Positions 41,425 through 53,096 of a stretch of DNA of 64,000 nt are shown here, piece after piece (position 1 is the stretch's first letter; every line of letters starts with the position of its first letter). The stretch is from NCBI GenBank assembly GCA_963556495.2, contig OY747713.1:49566224-49630223 (forward strand), in the 5' to 3' direction. The notes beneath the pieces are model-generated. The model was not told where the DNA came from. It made no database searches and saw nothing but the letters and a program-made list of their open reading frames with translations. Made by a program: the position numbers and the translations under genes. The stretch comes from Valencia hispanica. Lineage: Eukaryota > Chordata > Actinopteri > Cyprinodontiformes > Valenciidae.

Positions 41425-41881
41425 GTACATGTGTCCCGTCTGGCAGTGTGGAACTCAGAATTGGTGTCTGAGTGCCAAGTAGAAGCCAGGCAGATTTACT
41501 CCCAATTGGAGCATTACGGCTTTTGCTATAATACTCTACTTGATATGTATGTGTAAGAAATCTTTATTAGAAATTGCTGTGTTTTTTGTTTTTTTTTACC
41601 CCCAATGCGCCAGGGACATGGAGAGGGAAAATAAAGGGGAAGAAAAAAAGAAGATGAAAAGTGGTAGGAAAAAAGAGGTTAAGAGGGAGAGGGTAAGGTG
41701 AAGATGCAAGAAAGGAAGGGGAACAAAGAAAACATCCCAGCCCGCCTCCACACCCGCAGGATGGCAGTAAGAGGGAAAACAACAATGACAAAACAAATCA
41801 AACAATGCAAACTGAGAACTACACTACCACAACCCACAAATAGATATATAAATACAATTACAGCGTCACTGAAAAGCTCAT
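41425..41881 (-). mobile_element. L1 3' UTR fragment
   Basis: On the minus strand this matches the terminal 450 bases of the L1 at 19440-19890, including AATAAAGATTTCTTACACAT, GAGTATTATAGCAAAAGCCG and GGCACTCAGACACCAATTCT. It is a strongly 5'-truncated second copy of the same family. Confidence 0.8.
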
Positions 41882-42496
41882 AGCAGTGGCGTCGCCTGGC
41901 CTAGCCCCGAACATTTCTCCTCAAGCCCCGAATGTTTTTTTTAACCCCAGAAGGAATAAGTTTACATTAACTGAGCCACCCTGTGACATTAACGAAGAAG
42001 GTAGTTTTGTAATTTCCTGACTTTGGTGAATGCAACAGAGGCACAACTGTATGACCTATCAGAGAGGAGCCCAGGGGTTTAATAACATCTACAGCAGTTC
42101 TAACAAAAAATGCACATCAGAAGATTTCTGACAGACATAAGAGGGACAATTCTTTAGTTGCGACAGCTGGCAGTGGACGACAAAACTCTGGACCAACACA
42201 TAAAAGAGGTAAACAAACAATTTATATACTTTATCTCTTCAAATTATATGAACATTAGGCAGATTCACAGCAGTGTTTGGGAAAACATATCAGTCGGACA
42301 AAACCTTCGGATAATTTGGACTGACATGCGTTGGTCTGCATCTCCCCTTTGATCTGTGTCTCACTATGGTTCCTCATTGCCCCAGAGTGCTCATTGCAAG
42401 CTTTCTCCCGGCCCATAAATGGCTGCTTGCTTTTAGCAGCACTAGAACTTTCTGCACAAAGCTCCAAAACAGAGACTTTTCTAAGAGTTTGAATTA
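41882..42496. repeat. Repeat related to 12525-13065, interrupted by a LINE
   Basis: The right part (42365-42496) matches 12775-13060 with gaps (CATTGCAAGCTTTCTCCCGG, then GCACAAAGCTCCAAAACA, then GAGTTTGAATTAAT). The matching stops where the LINE at 42497 starts. The left part is unassigned. Confidence 0.5.
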
Positions 42497-43165
42497 ATTG
42501 AATTAAATTCAGTTTATTTATATAGCGCCAATTCACAACAGATGTCATCTCAAGGCACTTAACAAGAAGTCATTTCAATACATTTATACAAACATTCCAA
42601 TCAGTTAAAAAGTTTCCTATTTAAGGAATCCCAGCAGATTGCGTCAGTCATTGGCGTGAGGTTGGGCCCCGTTGATGCAGACTTTCCAACCACAGCAATC
42701 CTTCAGCAATCCCTCATACTGAGCAAGCATGTAGCGACGGTGGAGAGGAAAAACTCCCCTTTAACAGGAAGAAACGTCCAACAGAACCAGGCTCAGTAGG
42801 AGCGGCCATCTGGCACGAAGGAACAGAAGATCAGATATAAGAGTACTCTCTATGTTACAGAAAGTAAAAAGTTGATAACAGGACATGGTGGATGTTCATT
42901 TACTGGGAGCCTCCCGTCCAACAGGGCATTGCAGCCAAGCAGGATACCAGACCAGGTATATCTTCTATGGAGAGAAAAAGACTGAGAGAACACAAAGTTA
43001 ACAGTCGAAATCACAGAATGTACTGTAATTCAACTGGAGAGTCGTGGGAGAAAAGGAAGTAGCAGAGTGAAGAAAATTGGTAAGTCTGTCCTCCAGCAGT
43101 CTAAGCGTATAGCAGCATAACTACAGAGATCGCTCAGTATGACCTTAGCCACTCTGACTATAAGC

Positions 43166-43357
43166 TTAATAAAAAAGGAAAGTTTTAAGCCTGGCCTTAA
43201 AAGTAAACAGAGTGTCTGCCTCACGGACTAAAGCTGGGAGCTGGTTCCACAGGAGAGGAGCCTGATAACTAAAAGATCTGCCTCCCATTCGACTTTTAGA
43301 AATCCTAGGAACTACAAGTAAACCTGCAGTCTGAGAGCGAAGGGCTCTGTTAGGCAC
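43166..43357 (-). pseudogene. LINE ORF2 C-terminal fragment
   Basis: The frame PNRALRSQTAGLLVVPRISK, then FSYQAPLLWNQLPALVREAD and FKARLKTFLF, is the usual C-terminal end of L2/CR1 ORF2. It lies downstream of the RT fragment in another frame. Confidence 0.75.
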
Positions 43358-43473
43358 ATATGGAACAATTAGATCTCTGATGTATGATGGAGCTTGATTA
43401 ATAAGGGCTTTGTATGTAAGAAGAGGGATCTTAAATTCTATTCTGGATTTAACAGGGAGCCAATGAAGGGAAG

Positions 43474-44079
43474 CTAAAACAGGAGAAATGTGATCTCTCT
43501 CTTTTTAATATTCATCAGAACTCTTGCTGCAGCATTTTGGATCAACTGAAGGCTTTTAATGGCATTTGGTTGACTTCCTGATAGTAAAGAATTACAGTAG
43601 TCCAGCCTTGAGGTAACAAATGCATGGACTAGTTTCTCAGCATCACTCCTGGACAGGATGTTTCTAATTTTAGCAATATTCCAGAGGTGAACGAAAAAAA
43701 TCCTAGAAACCTGTTTAATATGGGATTTAAATGTCAAGTCTCGGTCAAAAATAACACCGAGGTTCTTTACGTAATTACTGGGGGCCAATTTAATGCCATC
43801 CAGATGAAGTGATTGACTAATCAGTTTCTGTTTAAGAACTTCTGGTCCAAAGACAGCAACTTCTGTTTTGTCAGAATTTAAAAGCAAAAGGTTTAAGGTC
43901 ATCCATGTTTTTATGTCTTCCAGACATGCCTGTAATCTACCTAACTGACTGGGTTTATCAGGATTTATGGATAAATATAGTTGTGTATCATCGGCATAGC
44001 TGTGGAAACTTATCCCATGCTGTCTAATGATTCTACCAATTGGAAGCATATATATGGTGAAAAGAATTGTTCCAAGCAC
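43474..44079 (-). pseudogene. LINE reverse transcriptase fragment
   Basis: The 201-residue open frame holds the catalytic block FHSYADDTQLYLS with both aspartates, then LNLLLLNSDKTEVAVFGPEV, VKNLGVIFDRDLTFKSHIKQ, DYCNSLLSGSQPNAIKSLQL and IQNAAARVLMNIKKRE. Earlier RT blocks and the whole endonuclease are broken or missing, so it is not a working polymerase. Confidence 0.8.
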
Positions 44080-44370
44080 AGAACCCTGTGGATCTCCACA
44101 AGTAACCCTTGAGAGTGAAGAAGATTGATCATTTAGATGAACTAACTGGAATCTGGAATCTATCAGACAAATATGATTTAAACCAGCCTAGTGCTGTTCC
44201 TTTGATCCCTGCAACATGTTCAAGCCTCTAGGAGAATATTATGATCGACTGTGTCCGTATCCGTTTACTAAGGATAGATTCATCATATCCAAAATGGGGC
44301 CAGGAACCAAATGGAACACTTCTTTAAATAATTTGGTTGGAATTGGGTCCAACATACAAGTTGAAGGTTT

Positions 44371-45736
44371 AGATGAGGCTGCATTTTATTTTTAACAAAA
44401 TGCAGTTTAAAACACACCCCGGAAGTGATGTTCTATGATCTCATCTGCTTTCCATAGGAAACGTGTTGGTGCTCCTAATGGCCTGTTCGTCCCTGGTGGT
44501 CAAGGTTCACCTTCCAGTCGGACGAGCATAGATATTCAGCCAAGCATACAATGAGATCCAGAGCTTATTCCATTTGAGGATCTGAGGTAAAACTAAAATT
44601 GATTACCTCAATCCAATCTGAATGAGCTTAAGCTAAATTGCAAAGAAGAATGGGCAAAATCTTCCATTTCTAGATATGCTGAGCTTGTAGACATATCCCA
44701 AAAGGTTTGTTGTGAAAGATAGTTCTACAAAGTACCAACTGGGGCAGCCTGAATGCAAACAAGATTTGTGAAAAGTTCAAGAGATTTGAATACTTTTGCA
44801 AAGTATGCAAAGTATACCCTGGTGTACTGGAGACTGGTTGCCAATGTTTTACAGAACAAATAGAAAAAGACTCTACAAATTTATACCAGAGCAAGAATAT
44901 AAAGTTGTGAAGGTACTGCTTAATACATATTTAAAGCAAACTAACTAAAAACTAAAACCAGTTTTACATTACATGTGTAAGAGCTGTTTTGCACATGAGG
45001 AAAAAGTTATTTAGGAACGATGGATCATCTGTTCGGACACATGTAAGACAGAGAGAAATGAATTACCTTCCCCATCATAATTTATTTGCTTTTGAGTCGC
45101 ATTAATTTATTACTACAGTGTAGACAAGAAAGCGATGAAATGTGTATTTTCCATTAAATCAATGGTTGTACCGAACACACAGAGCTGGAAGTGGCTTGGA
45201 AGCTTGCCCATTTGTATTCAGCATTGACACATGTTTCCATCCATCTGGCTGGTGAAACTGGCATCTGTTGCTGAGATTATTCAGATCTTATGCTCACAAC
45301 CAGAGGCTCGTTTTCATCCTTCCCAGCCAAAAATCAGTTCCAATTCTGCCAATTCCAATTTTGTTAACAGAGGTGGACAGCATCCTGAGTTTTAATTCTT
45401 ACGACTGCCCAAGTCGGCATACCATAAAAAGACATTATTTTTTGTGGTTGTCATGCAAATTGTTTTTAAGTAGAAACAAGAAGATATTAATGAAGACATT
45501 GTGATACACAAAAATTCAAGGGTTCTGGTTGAGGCTGTAGACAAAAAAGAAGAATCAAAGGGAGATATGTAAGATGAATGAGTAGTGGAGTGCATACGTG
45601 GGATAAAAGTGTCTCTGCCAGCTCTACTGCACACATTCATCTTCCTCTCTTAAGTCTGTCGTCGTCCCCCCCCCCCCCCGACACCATGTATTAAGCCATG
45701 TCAGGTAGGCATTTGGCCATAGCAAGCAATAAACTG
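44371..45736. other. Intron without recognised features
   Basis: Unassigned intron. A C-run lies at about 45668-45680. Short ORFs on both strands lack domain features. Confidence 0.4.
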
Positions 45737-45805
45737 GGCAAGGCAAGGCAATTATAAATAAAGTAAAAACAGCAATAAAGCAAGAAGCACATACAAAACA
45801 TATAT
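45737..45805 (-). mobile_element. 3' UTR end of the 5'-inverted L2 copy
   Basis: The minus strand reads TATATGTTTTGTATGTGCTT, CTTGCTTTATTGCTGTTTTT and ATTGCCTTGCCTTGCC, matching 26694-26750 and the family tail. It belongs with 50653-51990 and was cut off from it by the LINE at 45806-50652. Confidence 0.75.
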
Positions 45806-46441
45806 CAATAATAATAATAATAAACTTTATTTATAGAGCGCTTTTCATACAAAAAATGCAATTCAAAGTGCTTTACAGAATAAAAATCCCCCCCCCCCAC
45901 AAATTTAAACACAATTATACTACCCCCCCCCAATCCTATCCCCATGTGCGGACACATTAAAGAGCAACATTCAAAGGAGATTGAAATAGAAAGTGGAATG
46001 GACACTGGGCCGAGTACGGATGTGCCAGGTTGGGTAAGGAAACGTCATCAAGGGAGCCATCTGCCCCATCAACAGCGGGCCAACAGCAGCAGCCGAGGCA
46101 CCGACCCAGGGCATCCAGAGGAGGGGAGGCCAGGATTGTGACCTCCACCCAAGCACCCCCTGGAGAGCACCCAGGCAGCTACAGCCGACCACTGCCCCCA
46201 GGGCAGAGGGCTCCCATAGAGGAAACACTGGAACGATATGTCTATGTTTTTTTTGTTTTTCTTATCCGTGTAAGACAGGCTAACATGTTAAAATACACAA
46301 AAAAATCAATAAATAGATTGATAGGTAGGTAAATTAATAAATAAATTAAATAAAATTAACGAGATAAGTACAAGACTAAGTAGTAAAACACTGATCAATA
46401 AAAGCATGAAGAGCAAATAACAGGCAGTAAATAGTAATCAG

Positions 46442-46750
46442 TTAATTAAAAGCTAGGCTAAAAAGGTTAAAAAGGTGAGTTTTGAGCCTACTTTTAAAAA
46501 CATGAATGTTCTCTGCGGCCCTAAGGACCTCAGGCAGCCTGTTCCAGAGGTGAGGGCCATAATAATGGAAAGACGCCTCACCATGAGTGTGTGTCCTGAC
46601 TTTTGGGATGACAAGTAGACGGCTGCCAGAGGAGCGCAGAGACCGCGAAGGTTCATATGGTAAAAGCAGCTCTGATAGATAAGAAGGCCCAAGACCATTA
46701 AGACACTTAAAGACCATTAAAAGAACCTTAAAATTGATCCTAAGACACAC
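46442..46750 (-). pseudogene. LINE ORF2 C-terminal part
   Basis: In frame with the RT but after its stop codon, 102 residues read INFKVLLMVFKCLNGLGPSY, LSELLLPYEPSRSLRSSGSR and PHLWNRLPEVLRAAENIHVF, ending FKSRLKTHLFNLFSLAFN. This is the normal L2 C-terminus. Confidence 0.85.
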
Positions 46751-46765
46751 GGGGAGCCAATGCAG

Positions 46766-48058
46766 TTATTCTAAGACAGGTGTAATGTGTTCCCATCTCC
46801 TGGTCTTCGTCAGGACACGTGCTGCTGAATTTTGTAGGAGTTGTAAACCTGATAAACTCTTTTTGGGAAGACCAGAAAGCAGGGCATTACAGTAATCAAT
46901 CCTACTGGTGATAAAAGCATGCATCAGCGTCTCCGTGTTGGCCCGAGAGAGAATGGGGCGGACTCTGGCGATGTTCTTAAGGTGATAAAAACCTATTTTA
47001 GTGATATTTTTAATGTGAGGGATAAAAGTCAGCTCAGAGTCAAAAATCACGCCCAGGTTTTTCACTTGTAAAGAAGGATTAAAAGACAGTGATTGTAGTT
47101 TTGGTAAAAGCTTCTCTCTCTGAGCCTCAGGACCGATGACTAAAACTTCAGTTTTGTCCTGGTTGAGCTGGAGAAAGTTTTCTGCCATCCAGGATTTAAT
47201 GTCTAAAATGCAGTTAAAAAGTGCATCCATTGGCCGTGTGTCATCGGGAGACATGGAGATGTACAGCTGTGTATCATCAGCATAACTGTGAAAGTTAACT
47301 CCATGTCTCCTGATGATGCTGCCAAGAGGGAGCATATAAAGGTTAAAAAGCACTGGGCCTAAAATTGTACCCTGGGGCACACCACATGTAATCCTGTGGA
47401 CCCTAGAAGAGCAGGTATCTAAACTTACCATAAAAGTCCTGTCTGTGAGATAGGATGTAAACCATTTGTGAACATAACCAGAGAGGCCGATCTGTTTTAA
47501 ATGAGTTAAAAGAATAGTGTGGTCTACTGTATCAAAGGCAGCGCTTAGATCCAGTAGAACCAACACTGTCAGCTTCTGAGCGTCATAATTTATTCTAAAA
47601 TTATTTAAAATCTTCAGAAGGGCAGTCTCTGTGCTGTGGTTCACCCTAAAACCAGACTGAAATTTCTCCAGGACATTGTGCTCATTAATAAAATCATTAA
47701 GTTGAATTAAAACAAGTTTTTCTAAAACCTTGCTTAAAAATGGTAAGTCAGATACTGGTCTAAAATTATTAAAATCATTAAAATCTAAATTGCTCTTCTT
47801 CAGCAGGGGCTTCACTACCGCCCCTTTAAAGGCAGCAGGAAAGACCCCTGTCTGAAGGGAGCAATTCATCATGGTTAAAATCTCATTCCTAAAAGATTCA
47901 TAAAATGGCTTAAAAAATGAAGTGGGAATCGGGTCCAAAACACATGTGGTGGGCCTCACTGAGGAGAAAACTTTATCAAGAGTCTCAGCCTCTACCAGGA
48001 CAAAACTGTCCAGTGTTTCCTCTGGTAGAGACACACATTCAGATTTGTCTAAAACCAT
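46766..48058 (-). pseudogene. LINE ORF2 reverse transcriptase, open frame
   Basis: The 430-residue frame holds the full RT core: FKGAVVKPLLKKSNLDFNDF, NFRPVSDLPFLSKVLEKLVL, FQSGFRVNHSTETALLKILN, LLDLSAAFDTVDH, ITCGVPQGTILGPVLFNLYM and FHSYADDTQLYISMS with both catalytic aspartates. It then has DKTEVLVIGPEAQ, LGVIFDSELTF and DYCNALLSGLPKKSLSGLQL. A TAA at 46763-46765 stops it just before LHWLPV; the same frame continues at 46750-46442. Otherwise it looks competent. Confidence 0.88.
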
Positions 48059-48326
48059 GTGACTTTGAGAGGATAAAATATTACATCTGATCGTGTCTAC
48101 CTTCCCTCTGAAGTGGTCAGCAAACTCCTCACAAAGATTGTTTGAGGGGGTTTTCTGAAATGCATTTGTAGTACAGTTAAAAATTTTATCAATAGTGGAA
48201 AAAAGAATTTTAGGATTATTTTTATTGTCTGATATGATTTTTGCAAAGTAAGCATTTCTTGATTTTCTTACAGCATTATTATAGGATTTGAGAAGTTATG
48301 TGTATAATTGATGGTTTATCGTGGTT

Positions 48327-49244
48327 TTATTTTTTTCTCCATTTTCTCTCTGCCGCCCTGCAGTCCCTCTTTAGTTTTTTAAGATTGTTATTTCTCCATG
48401 GCGCTGCAAGTTTTGAATGTGAGCGTTTCACTCTAAGTGGAGCCAGCAGGTCAAGAGCGGACTGAAGTCTTCTGTTAAAATCACTGGCGATAAAATCACA
48501 GGGTGCAGGTAAGAGAGTAGGAGGAAACTTTTGGAAAACTTCTAGAAAACCTGCAGCCACTTCAGGGGTTAAATGGCGCTTCCTGACAGTTCTCACAGAG
48601 GTCTCCTGCTGGATAAAACTGGTGATGTTAAAAAACACACAGTAATGGTCAGAGACAGCCAAGTCAACAACAGAGGACACACGGGAGGACAGGCCATGCG
48701 TGATGACCAAGTCCAGGGTGTGTCCTCTGTTGTGAGTTGGCTGCATGACATGCTGACTAAAATCCATATAATCTAAAATATTTAAAAATTCTGTTGATAA
48801 AGGATCTAAAATGTTATCCATGTGTAGATTAAAATCACCAGCTAAAATGATCCTTTCAAAGGAGTTGTACAAAATTGATAAAAACTCTGAAAATTCTTGA
48901 ATAAAAAGTGCACTCGTTTTAGGAGGCCTATAAACTGTGACACATAAAATCTGAGGAGTGCTAAAAACAGTTGCATTATATTCAAAAGTACTAAAATTAT
49001 CAAATAAAACAGGTTTGGGAGAAAGCGTTGATGAACTAATAAAAGCAGTTCCGCCTCCCCTTTTGCAACCCCTCGTGGAATAAGTGAAGTTAAAATTTGG
49101 TGGGGAGGCCTCTGTAAGAACAACAGGGGCATCTGTACTCAGCCATGTTTCTGTTAAAAATAAACAATGTATATTATGATCTAAAATTAGGTCATTTATT
49201 ATAAAAGTTTTAGTCAGCAGAGAGCGAACATTTAAAAGTGCCAT
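48327..49244 (-). pseudogene. LINE ORF2 endonuclease, open frame
   Basis: The 305-residue frame covers the AP-type endonuclease: MALLNVRSLLTKTFIINDLI, LTETWL, TVYRPPK, ILAGDFNLHMD, HNRGHTLDLVITHGL and VSDHYCVFF in order, with the expected acidic and His residues. The linker then begins (RDCRAAERKWRKK) and the frame stops at 48327, short of the RT. A frameshift in the linker separates it from the RT frame. Some of the N-terminus of the protein may lie upstream of this Met. Confidence 0.85.
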
Positions 49245-49429
49245 ATTAATAGTGGTTGGAGATGGAGTGACTGTATGATTTACTGGGGGTAGGACTTTTG
49301 GTAACTGTTTGAGATTATTAGAGTTGCATTTGCTTCGTTTTTTATTATTTGTCTGCTCTCTGCTGATAATAACGGGTATAGATGATTTAGGGCAAGGTCC
49401 AAGTCCGATATGTGAATTACTGTTAAAAT

Positions 49430-50478
49430 CAGAACCGAGTTCGCAGGAGCAGGGACCAGCTGCACATCAGGATGTGGCGGAAGGGGCAGAGAGGGCAGGT
49501 GCAGCTGGGGCTGGTGTGGTAGACGGGGGGGCGAGGGCATGTCAGGCTAATTGCCAGCATGCGGGCACCCTGTCTATTAAGATGTAGTCCATCTGGACCA
49601 AACAATTGACTCCTGCCCCAGAAAATGTTAAAATTGTCTATAAAACCAATATTGTGCATCACGGTGGCAGAGGAAAGCCAAGTGTTCAAAGATAAAAGCC
49701 TGCTAAAACGACCAATACCTCTGCCAACAGTGGGGGTGGGGCCAGAAATAAAAACAGACACGTGTGTATTTTAAAAGATTAAACAAATGAATAAAATCCA
49801 GCTTCAGGAGTTCAGACTGCTGTTTACGAATGTCGTTAGTTCCAGCGTGAATAATAATTCTACTCACAGATGGGTGATGTTGGATATGGTCCAGGATCTG
49901 TTCAGCAATATCCTTTACGGTGGCTCCAGGAAAACACAGTGTGACCGCTCCTCTCATCCTTACATTCCTAATAATAGAGTCTCCAATGATGAGCGTGGTG
50001 GCCGGCTGGTCTACAAGTTGATGCTGGGCAGAGGATCTTCCACCGTCCAGGACCTGCTGGATGTTGGGCGGATTAGCTTCCCCAGGACTGCAGCGATGTG
50101 TAGTCGGCGCCGAGGGCTCGTTCCGTGGGTTCGGGGTGTAGTTGAGCGCTCCTCGGCGAGTCCTGGGTTTAGCGCAACGTTGAGGGCTACGGGAGTCCGG
50201 CTGCTGCTCCAGCTGCTGGGAGGGGATGGGCGGCAGTCCTGCGGAACTGCAGTGTTTCAGGGCGGCCGGAGGGACAGTGAGAGGAGGAAAGTCGTGCTCC
50301 AGGGCACCTAAGCGGTTTGACAATGGTAGGCCGGGTGAAGGAGAGTGATGATGATGTCCACGTCGTGCTCGTGGTCCTGGATTTGATGGAGCGTGGAGAT
50401 CCTCTGCTCCAGCTCCAGAACTTTCTGTGTTAATTTAAAACAGCCATCACACCCGGGGGTGCAGGTGAGTGAAGGCAT
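49430..50478 (-). pseudogene. LINE ORF1 with SGNH esterase domain, frameshifted
   Basis: ORF1 of these LINEs binds element RNA and carries a lipase-like esterase fold. It starts MPSLTCTPGCDGCFKLTQKV with closely spaced cysteines and a coiled coil (LELEQRISTL), continues in a second frame (50323-49703) with ATTLIIGDSIIRNVRMRG (catalytic Ser in GDS) and SRIIIHAGTNDIRKQQSELL (oxyanion Asn in TND), and ends in the first frame with FGPDGLHLNRQGARMLA, which supplies the Asp and His. Two frame changes, near 50320 and 49750, break it, but all catalytic residues are still readable. Confidence 0.8.
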
Positions 50479-50652
50479 GACGAAATAAAAAGTAGTCCAT
50501 GCTCGGATTAAAAACGCCCCCGATAAAAACAAGTTGCTAAAAGTCAGTGGTGTTAAAATCGGTTAAAGCATTAAAAACGATTTAAAACCAGTTAAAACCG
50601 TGTTTGTTAGGGAGCCGAAGTTGGCAAGTCTCTCTGTAGAAGGACGCCCTTA

Positions 50653-51990
50653 TATATGAAAACATTGCTCAAAGGCAGCTCTAAACAGATGACTTTTTAG
50701 TTGTGACTTAAAATAACCCAATGTTTCAGTAGCTTTGCAGTTGTCTGGAAGTTTGTTCCAGATTAGAGGACCATACAAAAAGAAAGCTGCTTCTCCATGT
50801 TTGGTTCTAATTCTAGGGATGTTGAGTATAATGGAATTCAAGGACCTGAGTGGTCTGGGGGGTTTAGCATAGTAACAGTAGATCTTCAACATACTTTGGT
50901 GCTAAGCCATTCAATGATTTATAAACTAGTAAAAGTATTCTCTGAGCTACAGGGAGCCAGTGTAGTTACTTTAGAACTGGGGTAATGTGCTCTACTTACC
51001 TGGTTCTAGTGAGGAACACGAGCAGCAGCGTTCTGGATCAGCTGCAGCTGTCTGATTGACTTTTTAGGCAAACCTGTGAGGACGCCGTTGCAGTAATCAA
51101 TCTGACTAAAGGTAAACACATGGTTAATTTTTCCTGAGGTCCTGTTGAACCAGCAATGTTCAAATAGTGAACTCATCCCTCCTGTCAGGTGTCTTCCCCC
51201 AGGCTTTAAAAACAGCAGTTATTAAACCACTACTAAAGAAGAAGAATCTGGACAACACGTTAATGCAGAACTACAGGCCGATCTCTAATCTTCCATTCAT
51301 CAGTAAGATTATTGAAAAAGCGGTGTTTCAGCAGTTTAATAGCTTCATAACAATGACAAACCGTTTTGATGTTTTTCAGTCTGGTTTCCGTGCTCACCAC
51401 AGCACCGAGACTGCCCTAGTCAAAGTATTCAATGACATCCGCATAAAAACAGACTGTGGTAGAACCACAGTGCTGGTTCTGTTGGACCTCAGTGCATCAT
51501 TTTGACACTGTTGATCATGATATATTACTGGAACAACTGGAGAGCTGGGTCGGACGTTCTGGTACACTACTTGGCTAGTTTGAGTCTTACCTAAAGAACA
51601 GGGACTTCTATGTTTCAATAGGAAACTTTTCATCAGAACGAACAGAAATCACATGTGGGGTGCTCCAGGGCTCTATCCTGGGCCCCCTCTTATTTAATAC
51701 CTACATGCTCCAGCTAGGCAAGATTATAGCAACCAATAACATTAGCTACCATAAGTACGCGGATTACACTCAGCTTTACATTACAATGTCACCAGGTGAC
51801 TCTGAACCCATTCAAACACTAAATCAATGCATTGACCAAATAAATGGTTGGATGTGCCATAACTTTCTCCAGCTGAATAGAAACAAACCTCAAGCAATTA
51901 TTTTTGGACACAAATAGGAATGATCAAGAGTCAGCACACAGCTTCAATTAATACAGCCATGAACGACTGATCAGGTGTGAAACCTAGGTG
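50653..51990 (-). mobile_element. L2 copy with 5' inversion
   Basis: The part 50653-51150 reads on the minus strand as RT C-terminus and 3' coding end (IWNKLPDNCKATETLGYFKS). The part 51160-51990 reads on the plus strand as earlier RT ([20 protein letters not shown] through YADYTQLY to IIFGHK and a little beyond). The earlier segment is inverted and joined to the later one, losing about 90 bases at the fold. This is the structure made by twin priming during LINE insertion. Confidence 0.8.
51167..51917 (+). pseudogene. L2 RT fragment with a broken catalytic site
   Basis: Two open pieces (51167-51505 and 51660-51917) with a frameshift and a TAG between. They include [69 protein letters not shown] and [15 protein letters not shown]. 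The second catalytic aspartate of YADD is Tyr (TAC at 51765-51767), which would abolish polymerase activity. Confidence 0.85.
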
Positions 51991-52664
51991 TAGATCAGTC
52001 CGAAGTTGTGGAGAGTATCATCTAACGTTTTTGCTTGTCTATCTTGGGGGTTGTCGGTATGGATGTTAAAGTCCCCCATGATGATTAGTTGGTCATAGTC
52101 GATACATATTACAGAAAGAAGGTCATTGAAATCATTAAAGAAGTTAGAGTTAAGTTTTGGTGGTTTATATAAACTTAGAAATAACGCTTTGTTAGGAAAC
52201 TAGGTATTCAAAAGAATCAAACGTGCCCAGAGTTACCTTTTTAAAGTTCATTGAGTTGTGAAAGATGGTGGCTACACCTCCGCCTCGTTTGTGTTTTCTG
52301 TTCTCGCTTAAGAAATTATAATTTGGAGGACTGGATTCTATTAATGAAGTTGTTTCGTTATTTTCATCTAGCCAAGTTTCTGATAAAAAAAGGGCGTGTA
52401 AATTATGCTCAGTGATCTAATGTTTAATAAAGCTAACTTATGTATTGTGATGATGGGCAGCTGAACCTTCTGACAGGTTATCAATTTGAGATTTTGTTTA
52501 ATATGAGAGCGTGTGGTTAACGGTTTATGTTTCCTGCTGCTGATAATCACTGATATAGCCTCAGGGGTGCCGGGTGAATTCTGGGAGACGGTAGGGGTGG
52601 ATTTATTGCCCGGTTCCCTCAAATATCAGATATCTGTAATAATCAGTGGGGGGAAGCTCCCAGG

Positions 52665-53096
52665 CTAATGGACACTAGTCCCAGGCGTTTGGTGTAGTCT
52701 AAGTGTAGGTGTTAATTGTGTCCCAAATTTGATTTGCTCATTCAGTCTGTCTGTAAAGTTTCTAAATGGAGACTCATTTGATGTGGCTGAGTCACAGGAA
52801 GATGAAGACTTAATCTCTGATGGTTGTTTATCTGTTCGGTCCTGTGGTGTCATCATGACTTGCTGTTTTTGTTCTCTGATATCCATGGGCGCCTCAAGGT
52901 CAGCTTTTGGGAGCAAGTGTTTTGCTTTCTGATGTTGATAAGAAAAAATGTTGGCTGCTAACAGCCTTATTCCGGACCTGTTCAAATACCGCATTCCTGC
53001 TTTGAACAGATGATTCGCACTACCAAATACTTTGAAATTATAAATAAATGTGAACGACTTCTCAGCTGATTGTTTCTTCAACCATTTATGGAGCAT
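52665..53096 (-). pseudogene. ORF1 C-terminal remnant of the L2 mosaic
   Basis: The frame has KAGMRYLNRSGIRLLAANIF, matching the DGLHLNRQGARMLA block at about 49500, but the Asp and His of the esterase are replaced. It follows the chimeric ORF with a frame change near 53090. Confidence 0.65.

Larger units (their letters stand above)
42497..44370 (-). mobile_element. L2/CR1-type LINE, 5'-truncated
   Basis: Read leftward this goes from mid ORF2 to a 3' end of the type AAGTGCCTTGAGATGACATC, GTTGTGAATTGGCGCTATAT and AAATAAACTGAATTTAATTC. The RT fragment at 43474-44079 is open. Upstream parts (44080-44370) are frameshifted. The family differs from the one at 46-50 kb; a short fragment of it lies at 29818-29975. 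Confidence 0.8.
45806..50652 (-). mobile_element. L2-type LINE, nearly full length
   Basis: A 4.85-kb copy: 5' UTR (50479-50652), esterase ORF1 (about 50478-49430), endonuclease (49244-48327), RT (48058-46766), C-terminus (46750-46442) and a 3' UTR ending AAAGCGCTCTATAAATAAAG with TTA repeats. It sits inside the 3' UTR of another L2 copy whose halves flank it (45737-45805 and 50653-51990), with ATATAT at both edges. Few disabling changes are visible, so it is the best preserved LINE here. Confidence 0.88.
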
